A stretch of 64,000 nt of DNA. It comes from an uncultured Alphaproteobacteria bacterium (GTDB lineage: Bacteria > Pseudomonadota > Alphaproteobacteria > RF32 > CAG-239). The stretch is taken from contig CAJUAK010000006.1 in assembly GCA_910584385.1 (NCBI GenBank), positions 49,554 through 113,553 of the forward strand, read 5' to 3'. The position numbers were made by a program, and so were the translations under genes. Shown in pieces: positions 41,942 to 50,360 of the stretch (its first letter is position 1; every line of letters starts with the position of its first letter). The notes beneath the pieces were generated by a model that ran no database searches, was not told where the DNA came from, and saw only the letters and a list, made by a program, of their open reading frames with translations.

Positions 41942-43492
41942 ATGAAAACAGCTATAATTATCGGAGCCGGACCAGCCGGGTTAGCCGCGGCTATGGAGCT
42001 GTTGGACAAGACGGATATCAAACCTGTTATCGTAGAGGCAGAAGATTTTGTCGGGGGCATTGCCTGCACTATTGATTACAAAGGCAATAAAATGGATATG
42101 GGCGGCCACCGCTTTTTTACAAAATCAGAAAGAGTTAACACATGGTGGCGCAGCCTTTTGCCGCCTCAAAGCGCACCGGCCGCCGACGATATTTTGCTTG
42201 GGCGCCCCGTTCCCGGCCTGTCTTCCGGCGGCGCCGATCCTGAAGCTGATGATGAGGTTATGCTTTCCAGGCCAAGAATTTCCAGAATTTATTATCTGAA
42301 GCGCTTCTTCGATTACCCGGTAAAACTAAACATGAAAACAATCCGGGGCCTTGGGACATGGAAAATTTGCGAGATAGGGCTTTCTTATTTAAAAACCTTA
42401 TTTTTTAAAAGGAAAGAAAAATCTTTGGAAGATTTTTTTATCAACCGTTTTGGCAATGAGTTATATTTAACGTTTTTCAAAGATTACACCGAAAAATTAT
42501 GGGGCATTCCCTGCTGCCGGATTGCCGCGGACTGGGGTGCCCAGCGCGTCAAGGGCATTTCCATCTGGGAAATTATAAAAGACATTGGCAAGAAAACTTT
42601 TCACATTAAATCTTCGCATACCGAAACAAGCCTGATAGAAAATTTTTCATACCCAAAATTCGGCCCCGGGCAATTATGGAATTGCGCGGCGCAAAAAATC
42701 ATTCAATCCGGCGGACAGATTAACCTTGGTGAAAAAGTTACCAAAATATGCAAAAATGATAATCTCATCACGGCAATCGAAACCCAAAACGCAAAAGGCG
42801 AAAGAAAAACCTACAAAGCAGACTATTTTTTCTCTTCCATGCCAGTCAAAGATTTGATTAACATAACCAATGATGTTCCGCCTCAGGTTAAAGAAACTGC
42901 CGATGGTCTGGTTTACAGAGATTTTATTGTTGCCGGGGTTTTGCTTGACGAGCTCGCCGTAAAAGATAAAAACAATGAAAAATTAAACATGCTCATCAAA
43001 GATACCTGGATTTATGTGCAGGAACCGGATGTCCAATTGGGGCGCGTTCAAATATTTAACAACTGGAGCCCTTACCTGCCCCGGGATTTTAAGAAACAAG
43101 TCTGGATCGGATTGGAATATTTTTGCAATGAACAAGACAGCTTGTGGAACTTGTCAGAAAAGGATTTCTGCAGCTTTGCAATTGCCGAAGCTGAAAAAAT
43201 CGGACTAATAAAAAGCGCTTCCGTTATTGACTGCTGCCGGCATAAAGTGAAAAAAGCCTACCCTGCATATTTTGGCACTTACAAAAATTTTGACACGGTT
43301 AAAGATTATGTAAATAGAATTGAAAACCTGTTTCTTATCGGGCGCAACGGCATGCACCGCTATAATAATATGGACCATTCCGTTTTGTCTGCCTTCACGG
43401 CTGTTGACAACATTGTTAGCGGAAGAAAAGATAAAAATAATATTTGGGCTGTCAACACGGAACAGGAATACCATGAAAAAAGAAACGCTTGA
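41942..43492 (+). CDS. FAD-dependent oxidoreductase (UDP-galactopyranose-mutase/HemG-like)
   Basis: A 516-residue flavoprotein. The dinucleotide motif IIIGAGPAGLAAAMELL is at the N-terminus, then DMGGHRFFTKSERVNTWW, a Pro/Asp-rich insertion (about 75-110), RIYYLKRFFDYPVKL, and a C-terminal FAD-contact motif LFLIGRNGMHRYNNMDHSV. The class includes amine oxidases, phytoene desaturase-like enzymes and UDP-galactopyranose mutase; in genomes this type lies near polysaccharide genes. Here it overlaps a GT-C glycosyltransferase gene by 20 bases, so a role in surface glycan or polyprenyl-sugar chemistry is likely. AAGGA before the ATG. Confidence 0.8.
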   Translation: MKTAIIIGAGPAGLAAAMELLDKTDIKPVIVEAEDFVGGIACTIDYKGNKMDMGGHRFFTKSERVNTWWRSLLPPQSAPAADDILLGRPVPGLSSGGADPEADDEVMLSRPRISRIYYLKRFFDYPVKLNMKTIRGLGTWKICEIGLSYLKTLFFKRKEKSLEDFFINRFGNELYLTFFKDYTEKLWGIPCCRIAADWGAQRVKGISIWEIIKDIGKKTFHIKSSHTETSLIENFSYPKFGPGQLWNCAAQKIIQSGGQINLGEKVTKICKNDNLITAIETQNAKGERKTYKADYFFSSMPVKDLINITNDVPPQVKETADGLVYRDFIVAGVLLDELAVKDKNNEKLNMLIKDTWIYVQEPDVQLGRVQIFNNWSPYLPRDFKKQVWIGLEYFCNEQDSLWNLSEKDFCSFAIAEAEKIGLIKSASVIDCCRHKVKKAYPAYFGTYKNFDTVKDYVNRIENLFLIGRNGMHRYNNMDHSVLSAFTAVDNIVSGRKDKNNIWAVNTEQEYHEKRNA

Positions 43493-44888
43493 TGACTTTT
43501 TAAGGTTTTATATACCCGCCGCCCTGGCTTTGTCCCTGCTCCTCTTCATGCTGGCGCAAATTTATTTGAGGCTGTATATTGATGAAGTTGAACATATTCA
43601 TTCCTCTTGGCTTATTACACAGGGGCTTGTTCCTTACCGAGATTTTTTCCAGCACCACCACCCTTTGCTGTGGTATCTGCTTTTGCCTTTGGTCAAATTT
43701 ATCAACAGCGACGTTACCTTGCATTTGGCAGGCCGGTGGCTTATGTTTGCCGGTTCTTGCTGTACCTTGTTTTTTACCAAAAAAATCGCGGAACTTTTCA
43801 TAAAGCAAAAAGTTATTGTCCGGACTGCGCTTCTTTTTACATTGGCAAACCCGGTATTCATTCTGAAATCAGATATCCGGCCGGATGTTTTTATGACCGC
43901 GTTCTTTTATGCCGGGCTTTATAACACTTTGTTGTATCTTGCAGATTTTCAAAGGAAACATTTAACAAGGGCTTTCTTTTTATTTGCCATTGCCTTCTTA
44001 TTTCTGCAAAAAGTTTTAATTCCCTGCTTTGCCGTCGGGCTTGTCTTGTTATATTTCCTGTTTTCTAAAAAGGCTTTATGGAAGGATGTGTTTATAGCCT
44101 TTATCCCCGCCGGAATATTGCTCCTGCTGTTTTTTACATATTTTATTTTTAACGGAGCCTGGAACGCGTATTTTCAGCTTAACTGGACATTAAACCTTTT
44201 ATGGCCAAGAAGCAAAGATATGGACTTGTTATCGTTTTTGGCCATTGCCTATTTTTCTTTTGCGATTATTTCATCCCTTTTCATGATTAAAAAAGAAACG
44301 GTTTCGGGAAAAATAACCGCGTTTTTATTTCTTGCCATTTTCACATTAATCCAAATAACCTGCACAGAATATTTACAATATTATTTATATGTTATACCGC
44401 TTTCCGCAATTTGCGCTGCACAGGGAATGTTTTACAATAAATATGCAAAAATTACCGGCATTTTATGGCTGAACCTGATGATATTTACAATTATTGAAGC
44501 CGCGCTTAATCCTAATTTTTCCCTGGCCGGCGAAAAAAGCCACGACCTTTTGAGGGCGATTGAAAAACAGACAGCGCATGATGATGTTATTTTTTGCGGT
44601 TCATCAAACTTCTGCAATATGAGGCATAAAGATATCGATTATTATTGGTTTTCGCTGCACAGAGGGGCAATCCATGCTCAAAAATATATCTCCCGCCCTT
44701 ATCCTGACCTGGAAAAAGCCATAAAAACAAAAATGCCTAAAATTATTTATTATAAAGAGCCTTTGTTTGATGTTGACAAGCTCATTTATGAAGACAAAAC
44801 GGAATATCTTCTGCGTTTGGATAAGGATTGGCTAAAAAAATATTATGAGCCTTTGGGCTTTGAGGATTTTTGGGTTAGGAAAAAATAA
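43473..44888 (+). CDS. GT-C (ArnT/PMT-like, GT39-type) glycosyltransferase
   Basis: The long frame opens inside the preceding gene; the ATG at 43473 (CAGGA upstream) gives 471 residues. An integral membrane enzyme with about 10 helices that uses a polyprenyl-phosphate sugar. The first loop has the catalytic acidic motif DEVEHIHSSWLITQGLVPYR followed by DFFQHHHPLLWYLLL, characteristic of the family. A C-terminal non-membrane segment (about 360-471) follows. It is coupled to the FAD enzyme and is terminated at 44893-44921. Confidence 0.83.
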   Translation: MKKETLDDFLRFYIPAALALSLLLFMLAQIYLRLYIDEVEHIHSSWLITQGLVPYRDFFQHHHPLLWYLLLPLVKFINSDVTLHLAGRWLMFAGSCCTLFFTKKIAELFIKQKVIVRTALLFTLANPVFILKSDIRPDVFMTAFFYAGLYNTLLYLADFQRKHLTRAFFLFAIAFLFLQKVLIPCFAVGLVLLYFLFSKKALWKDVFIAFIPAGILLLLFFTYFIFNGAWNAYFQLNWTLNLLWPRSKDMDLLSFLAIAYFSFAIISSLFMIKKETVSGKITAFLFLAIFTLIQITCTEYLQYYLYVIPLSAICAAQGMFYNKYAKITGILWLNLMIFTIIEAALNPNFSLAGEKSHDLLRAIEKQTAHDDVIFCGSSNFCNMRHKDIDYYWFSLHRGAIHAQKYISRPYPDLEKAIKTKMPKIIYYKEPLFDVDKLIYEDKTEYLLRLDKDWLKKYYEPLGFEDFWVRKK

Positions 44889-44892
44889 GCAT

Positions 44893-44921
44893 AAAAAAAC
44901 CGCCTTAAAGGCGGTTTTTTT
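44893..44921. terminator. Bidirectional intrinsic terminator, GT-C gene/tig
   Basis: A CCGCC / GGCGG core extended by seven A and seven T pairs, between convergent genes. Confidence 0.9.
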
Positions 44922-44935
44922 ATGTATCGGAATGA

Positions 44936-46315
44936 TTAAGCAGATTTCTTGGCTGCTTTTTTGGCTGCAGGCTTCTTCTCGGCCTTTTCAGCTTTTCCTT
45001 CATCAAAATTATACAATTCCTCAACAGAGATAACCTTATCTGCCACTTTAGAATTGCTAATGATGTGGTCAATGATTTTTTCTTCAAAAACCGGCGCTTT
45101 CAAATTTTCAACAGCCTGTTTGTTTTTGATATAAAAATCAAATACGGCTTTTTCTTGTCCGGGATATTTCTTTGCTTCATTGGCAATTGCTTTATTAATA
45201 TCCTCAGGCGTAATTGTTACTTTTGCCTGCTGTCCGATTTCAGAAAGAAGCAAGCCGAGTTTTACGCGGCGAACGGCAATATTTTTATATTCGGCCAGCA
45301 AGTCTTCTTCTTTCTTGTTTTTTTCACTTTCATCAAGCTGGTTATATTTCTTTGCCTGTTCATATTGGTCAACAATAGATTTATATTCAGCATCGACCAA
45401 AGACTGGGGAACTTCAAAGCTGTATTCTTTATCCAAAGCATCCAGCAACTGGCGTTTCAGTTTCATGCGGGAAGCATTTTCATAATCTTCATGAATGCGG
45501 TTTTTAATAACTTCTTTTAAGGAAGCCAAATCTTTTTCGCCGAGGGATTTGGCAAATTCGTCATCCAAAACAGTTTCTTTTGTTTCACGCAGTTCTTTAA
45601 TTTCAACAGCGAAAACGGCTGCTTTTCCGGCCAAATCTTTTGCATGGTAATTTTCAGGGAATGTTACGTTTACATCCACTTTATCCCCTGCCTTTTTGCC
45701 AATCAGCTGGTCTTCAAAACCCGGGATAAAAGAACCCGAACCGAGTTCCAGAGGATAAGCATTGCCTTTGCCGCCCTGGAATTCAACGCCGTCAACAGAA
45801 CCGACAAAGTCGATTACAACCGTGTCGCCTTTTTTCGCGGCGCGAGCTTCTTCAACCTTAGCAGTTTCCCTGCGGGACTGGGCTAAGTACTTCAAAGCTT
45901 TTTCAACTTCTTCCGCAGGAACTTCAGCCATATATTTTTCCAAAGAAAGCCCGGAGAAATCATTTACCTTGATTTCCGGAAGGTTATCTAAGGAAACCTC
46001 AAATTCAACATCTTTGCCGTCGGCAAAAGAAGTAATTTTAACTTCAGGCTGCATTGCGGGGCGCAGTTTTTTGTCTTTTACCAAATCTGCCGTAGCGGCA
46101 CTTACAACTTCTTCCAAAACTTCGCCCATAACAGAATCTTTATATTTAGCCTTTAACATTGAAAAAGGCGCCTTGCCGGCACGGAAGCCGGGAAGCTTAA
46201 CAGATTTTGAAATTTTGGTAATTTTTTCATCAACTTTTTTTGCAAAATCTTCTGCAGAAACAGTGATTTTATATGATTTTTTAAGTCCTTCAGACTTTAA
46301 TTCGGTAACGTTCAT
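44936..46315 (-). CDS. tig: Trigger factor
   Basis: A 459-residue ribosome-bound chaperone. The ribosome-binding signature is FRAGKAPFSMLKAKY (about 44-58), the FKBP-type domain has KKGDTVVIDFVGSVDGVEFQ followed by a GKGNAYPLELGSGSFIPGF stretch, and the C-terminal chaperone arms are helical. The tail is a Lys/Ala-rich run (EKKPAAKKAAKKSA). It normally precedes clpP-clpX; here two plus-strand glycan genes separate them. Confidence 0.97.
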   Translation of the reverse strand: MNVTELKSEGLKKSYKITVSAEDFAKKVDEKITKISKSVKLPGFRAGKAPFSMLKAKYKDSVMGEVLEEVVSAATADLVKDKKLRPAMQPEVKITSFADGKDVEFEVSLDNLPEIKVNDFSGLSLEKYMAEVPAEEVEKALKYLAQSRRETAKVEEARAAKKGDTVVIDFVGSVDGVEFQGGKGNAYPLELGSGSFIPGFEDQLIGKKAGDKVDVNVTFPENYHAKDLAGKAAVFAVEIKELRETKETVLDDEFAKSLGEKDLASLKEVIKNRIHEDYENASRMKLKRQLLDALDKEYSFEVPQSLVDAEYKSIVDQYEQAKKYNQLDESEKNKKEEDLLAEYKNIAVRRVKLGLLLSEIGQQAKVTITPEDINKAIANEAKKYPGQEKAVFDFYIKNKQAVENLKAPVFEEKIIDHIISNSKVADKVISVEELYNFDEGKAEKAEKKPAAKKAAKKSA

Positions 46316-46362
46316 TCAACTACTCTTTGAAATTAGGGTTATTACAATTTTCAAAAGAAACA

Positions 46363-46447
46363 TGGTGCGGGCGAAGAGACTCGAACTCTTAAGCCTCGCG
46401 GCACCAGATCCTAAGTCTGGCGTGTCTACCAATTTCACCACGCCCGC
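46363..46447 (-). tRNA. tRNA-Leu (UAG anticodon)
   Basis: An 85-base class II tRNA with a long variable arm. Acceptor GCGGGCG pairs with CGCCCGC, then A and encoded CCA. The anticodon stem CCAGA/TCTGG encloses loop CTTAGGA, anticodon TAG. It lies 47 bases upstream of tig in the same direction, the usual alphaproteobacterial position. Confidence 0.95.
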
Positions 46448-46585
46448 TATTCTTCTATTTTGCTTGCATACTAACTATTTTTTCGTAGAAATCAAGTCAA
46501 AATTCACAATGCAAACAAAATTATTGTATTATTTTCTAATATTTTATAAGATGGGGCAATAAAAGAAATATTAAGGAGTACCCCG

Positions 46586-47848
46586 GTGGTTTCATATAAG
46601 CCTTTATGCAGCATTTTATTCCCTGTTGCGGCCGCTTCCCTGCTCTGCGGCTGCAGTGTTTTTGATTCACCTGCCTCAAAAGCAAAAAGCGATACACGCT
46701 ACTTTTGGCAGGATGACGGTTCCGGCGAAGCCAATTTGGCTACGGTCGCCTATTCACAGGGAGATTTTGACGCTGCCGAGACACATGTCATCAAGGCTTT
46801 GCAAATTGACCCGCGCCAACGCCAGGCTCTCATGGTCGGCGGATTGCTGTATGAACAGCTCGGCCGCCCTAACCGCGCACGCCAGTATTATGAAGATATC
46901 ATCATTTACGGCGGCGATGCGACAACAATTTTAGGAACCAGCAGCGGAACGCCTGAAAAGATGACCGATGTCGCTAAAAAACGCCTGCGCTTGATAAATG
47001 TCCACCAGACAAAACTTATTGTGGAAGATGAAAACGGCGAAAAAGTTTTTAACATCAGCGAAGAAGGCGGGCAAAAGCAGCGCCGTTCTGCTATTGAACA
47101 GGCTCTCTTCCGCCAAAATAAAAAACAGCAGGCTGACCAACGCGTTCCCAGCAGCGCCGAACAGCTGGAAGCCGTCGAGGTCCTTTTCACGCCCAATGAA
47201 CAAAATATCATCTCCCGCTTCCTTATATTAAAAGAGCTGGCTGAAAAAGACTTAATCACCAAGGAAGAGTTTTTGACGCGGCGCATGGCGAATATCGGCG
47301 GGCTATTGCCCTTGACAAACCTTCCGCCCGCAACAGCGGCGGACAAATCCGTTCCTTCGCCTGATTTGATTATTGAGAGAATCGGCGTATTAAAAGATGC
47401 CGTCGAGGCCAGAGCCATTACCCCTCAGGAATTTTCTGCCGAAAGAGATACGATTATCGAGGCTCTCCTTCCTCCAAACCCGCGCAACAGGCTTAAAAGG
47501 AAATCCCCGCCTTCTGACATTTTGGAAGCGGCAAAGGATTTGCGCAAGCTTGAAATGCTACAGGAACTCGGGCTGATTACCGAAAAAGAAAAAATAAAAG
47601 AAAAGAAAGAAATTGAAAAACATATTGGCATTAACCAAAAGGCGCCGGCAGAAAAGCTTCCTGAAAAAAAGATGGAAGTGGCCGAAACAAAAATCGAGCT
47701 TCAGGCCCCTTCTGAAAGTGATAATTCCGATACCGTAAAAACGATTGTTATTGAAGAAGTCAAGGAAGAAGCCGCCTCTTCTTTTGCCCCTTCTAAAAAT
47801 GCAATTATGCCGGAACCATTAATTCCTAACGTTTCCAGCCCTTTTTAA
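46586..47848 (+). CDS. TPR lipoprotein with SHOCT-like repeats
   Basis: The start is GTG, 8 bases after AAGGAG (46573-46578). The 420-residue product has a lipoprotein signal ending ASLLCGC (Cys23). One or two TPR units lie at about 48-85 (LATVAYSQGDFDAAETHVIK, then ALQIDPRQRQAL). The rest has three similar short helical pairs of SHOCT type: ILKELAEKDLITKEEFLTRR (about 212), VLKDAVEARAITPQEFSAER (about 270) and MLQELGLITEKEKIKEKKEI (about 320). The Glu/Lys/Pro-rich tail is disordered. Probably a periplasmic scaffold; the function is unknown. Confidence 0.65.
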   Translation: MVSYKPLCSILFPVAAASLLCGCSVFDSPASKAKSDTRYFWQDDGSGEANLATVAYSQGDFDAAETHVIKALQIDPRQRQALMVGGLLYEQLGRPNRARQYYEDIIIYGGDATTILGTSSGTPEKMTDVAKKRLRLINVHQTKLIVEDENGEKVFNISEEGGQKQRRSAIEQALFRQNKKQQADQRVPSSAEQLEAVEVLFTPNEQNIISRFLILKELAEKDLITKEEFLTRRMANIGGLLPLTNLPPATAADKSVPSPDLIIERIGVLKDAVEARAITPQEFSAERDTIIEALLPPNPRNRLKRKSPPSDILEAAKDLRKLEMLQELGLITEKEKIKEKKEIEKHIGINQKAPAEKLPEKKMEVAETKIELQAPSESDNSDTVKTIVIEEVKEEAASSFAPSKNAIMPEPLIPNVSSPF

Positions 47849-47867
47849 GCGATAGAAAGATAACAGA

Positions 47868-49451
47868 ATGAATAATGATAATTTGCGCAAAACATTTGCC
47901 ATTATCTCGCACCCTGATGCGGGTAAAACGACCCTGACTGAAAAATTGCTGCTTTTCGGCGGCGCCATCCAACAGGCCGGTGCCGTCAAAGCCCGCGGCG
48001 AAAACCGGCGTGCCCATTCCGACTGGATGAAGGTTGAACAGGAACGCGGCATTTCAGTTGCCTCTTCCGTGATGACTTTTGATTATCAGAACATTACTTT
48101 TAACCTGCTTGACACTCCCGGACACGAAGACTTTTCCGAAGACACCTACAGGGTTTTGACAGCTGTCGACTCTGCCGTTATGGTGCTTGATTCTGCCAAA
48201 GGTATCGAAACGCAGACAAAAAAGCTTTTTGAAGTCTGCCGCTTAAGAGACGTGCCGATTATCACTTTTATCAATAAGCTCGACCGTGAGGGGCTTGACC
48301 CTTTCTGCCTTTTGGATGACATTGAAAAAACTTTGGCTATGGAAGTTACCCCTGCAAGCTGGCCTATCGGCATGGGAAAAGATTTCCTCGGCTGTTATGA
48401 TTTATTAAACGACCGCCTTATCCTGATGAATAAGGAAGGTTCAAAGTCGCAGATAAATGATGTTATTGAAACCTGCAACGGTTTGGATGATGAAAAATTG
48501 GACAAGCTTTTGCCGGCGCATGCCGTTGAAAAACTTCGCGAAGACGTGATGATGATTAAAGAGCTTTGCCCGCCTTTTGACTTGCAATCATATTTGGACG
48601 GCGTCCAAACGCCGGTCTTTTTCGGAAGCGCCGTCAATAATTTTGGCGTCAGGGAAGTATTGGGCGGATTGCACCAATTTGCTCCGGCTCCCCGCCCTCA
48701 TCCGGCATCTGAACGCCTTGTTCAGCCAGATGAGAAAAAAGTCAGCGGCTTTGTTTTTAAAATCCAGGCAAATATGGATCCCAAACACCGGGACCGCATT
48801 GCCTTTATGCGTTTATGTTCCGGACATTTTAAACGCGGCATGACATTAACGCAGGTTCGCACCAACAAGGGCATTAAAGTTCCAACACCGGTTATGTTTT
48901 TAGCCCAGGAAAGAGAACTGGCCGAGGATGCTTTTCCCGGCGATATTATCGGCATTCCCAACCACGGCCAATTGCGAATCGGCGATACGCTGACCGAAGG
49001 CGAAAAGCTTCACTTTACGGGAATTCCGACTTTTGCGCCAGAGCTTCTAAAATCTGTCCGCGCTTTAGACCCGCTTAAATCAAAACATCTGGGCAATGCC
49101 TTGCAGCAAATTGCAGAAGAAGGCGGCGCCAGCATTTTTAAGCCGATTGTCGGTTCAGAATGGATTGTCGGGGTTGTCGGCGCTTTGCAGTTTGAGGTTA
49201 TGGCCGACCGTATCCGCACGGAATTTGGCATTCCGGTTTTGTTTGAGCCGACACAGTATTACACGGCACGCTGGATTAGCTGCGATGATAAAAAAGAATT
49301 GGAAAAGTTTAATAACAGTATGCAGGCGAATCTTGCCGAGGACCATAATAAAGATATTGTCTTTTTGGCAAGGAACGCCTGGCATCTGAATAAAGCTCAG
49401 GAAGACTTTCCAAAGGTCAAATTTAATAAGACGATAGAAAGCAACAACTAG
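47868..49451 (+). CDS. prfC: Peptide chain release factor 3
   Basis: A 527-residue translational GTPase that ejects RF1/RF2. G1 SHPDAGKTTLTEKLL, switch RAHSDWMKVEQERGISVASS, G3 DTPGHEDFSEDTYR and G4 NKLDREGLDP are present, and the length matches the E. coli protein. It follows the TPR lipoprotein by 19 bases. Its stop lies one base from the stop of the convergent tautomerase gene; no terminator separates them. Confidence 0.96.
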   Translation: MNNDNLRKTFAIISHPDAGKTTLTEKLLLFGGAIQQAGAVKARGENRRAHSDWMKVEQERGISVASSVMTFDYQNITFNLLDTPGHEDFSEDTYRVLTAVDSAVMVLDSAKGIETQTKKLFEVCRLRDVPIITFINKLDREGLDPFCLLDDIEKTLAMEVTPASWPIGMGKDFLGCYDLLNDRLILMNKEGSKSQINDVIETCNGLDDEKLDKLLPAHAVEKLREDVMMIKELCPPFDLQSYLDGVQTPVFFGSAVNNFGVREVLGGLHQFAPAPRPHPASERLVQPDEKKVSGFVFKIQANMDPKHRDRIAFMRLCSGHFKRGMTLTQVRTNKGIKVPTPVMFLAQERELAEDAFPGDIIGIPNHGQLRIGDTLTEGEKLHFTGIPTFAPELLKSVRALDPLKSKHLGNALQQIAEEGGASIFKPIVGSEWIVGVVGALQFEVMADRIRTEFGIPVLFEPTQYYTARWISCDDKKELEKFNNSMQANLAEDHNKDIVFLARNAWHLNKAQEDFPKVKFNKTIESNN

Positions 49452-49452
49452 C

Positions 49453-49791
49453 CTATCCCATCAACCTTCCGCCAATGGAAAGGGTGGAAGCAGGCATATC
49501 AATAAATTCTATGTTGACCAGCTGCTTTTCAACGCCCAGTTCTGCAGTTATGAAATCTGTCAGCCTACCGGCCAGAGAAGAAACATCGTTAAAGCCGATT
49601 GAGCGCATTTCAACCAAGGCGCCGTTTCGGTCTGCGCTGCCGGCAAAAGACATTGCCCCGTTTACATCCAGTTCTACAATAACGTAGCTTACCGGCTTGT
49701 GTAATTCAGCAGCTACAAAAGCCGCTGCTTTTTCAACAAAGCTTTGTTTGTCTGCAGAAGTTTTATTGGTATGGATTGTTAAAAACGGCAT
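49453..49791 (-). CDS. MIF/tautomerase superfamily protein
   Basis: A 112-residue protein of the macrophage migration inhibitory factor/phenylpyruvate tautomerase family. Pro2 (the catalytic base in the family once Met is removed) is present, followed by FLTIHTN; the second half has LVNIEFIDMPASTLSIGGRL, where MIF has its NWAGSTF strand. It probably forms a trimer. AAAGGAG precedes the ATG. The substrate is unknown. Confidence 0.85.
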   Translation of the reverse strand: MPFLTIHTNKTSADKQSFVEKAAAFVAAELHKPVSYVIVELDVNGAMSFAGSADRNGALVEMRSIGFNDVSSLAGRLTDFITAELGVEKQLVNIEFIDMPASTLSIGGRLMG

Positions 49792-49851
49792 TTTTTTCTC
49801 CTTTATATTTTTTCTTAAGTTTATGGCAGAAAATTATTTTTGCAATAAAAA

Positions 49852-49874
49852 AAACAGAGCATCAAGCTCTGTTT
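49852..49874 (-). terminator. Intrinsic terminator of gene at 49877
   Basis: A 9-bp stem AAACAGAGC / GCTCTGTTT with a 5-base loop, and A's on its left giving T's on the minus strand. Confidence 0.8.
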
Positions 49875-49876
49875 GC

Positions 49877-50242
49877 TTAAGACATATTCACTTCAATGAC
49901 GCCTTTGTCATTCAGACGGTATTGGGCATCGCCAATCTGCGTCATCTGACCATTCAAAGGGGCAAAACTGCAGATGCTGGGAACATCGATAAAGCTTCCG
50001 TCCCAGATTCCTAAGAATCCGATATTGTGGACTTTTCCTTTTTCGACGCAGCTCCCTTTCCAAACAAACATAACGCTATATTTGTTTCCGCACATCATCG
50101 GAAGGATTAAGATTCCGGGAGTAACGGATATATGCTCTACATTGTGATGCGCCTTTAAAGCTTTTTCTGCGTATCTGCGGGTTAACCATTTGGCTTCAAC
50201 CGTAACAGTTTCGCCATTGAAATCACAAATCTTCTTTTCCAT
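49877..50242 (-). CDS. Hypothetical protein
   Basis: A 121-residue protein that appears strand-rich, without signal peptide or membrane helix; features include ETVTVEAKWLTRRYAEKAL and VMFVWKGSCVEKGKVHNIGF. No family recognised. The ATG lacks a ribosome binding site. It has its own terminator. Confidence 0.45.
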   Translation of the reverse strand: MEKKICDFNGETVTVEAKWLTRRYAEKALKAHHNVEHISVTPGILILPMMCGNKYSVMFVWKGSCVEKGKVHNIGFLGIWDGSFIDVPSICSFAPLNGQMTQIGDAQYRLNDKGVIEVNMS

Positions 50243-50311
50243 AATTATTTATACATGATTTATTTTGCCAGCAAATTATCATGGATAAACATATTGTCAA
50301 TAGCCTTTATA

Positions 50312-50348
50312 AAAAAATCCCGGCATTCCATATAATGCCGGGATTTTT
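50312..50348 (-). terminator. Intrinsic terminator of gyrA
   Basis: A 12-bp stem AATCCCGGCATT / AATGCCGGGATT with a 6-base loop lies just beyond the gyrA stop, with A's on the left giving a T run on the minus strand. Confidence 0.9.
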
Positions 50349-50360
50349 CACAATTGCCTT

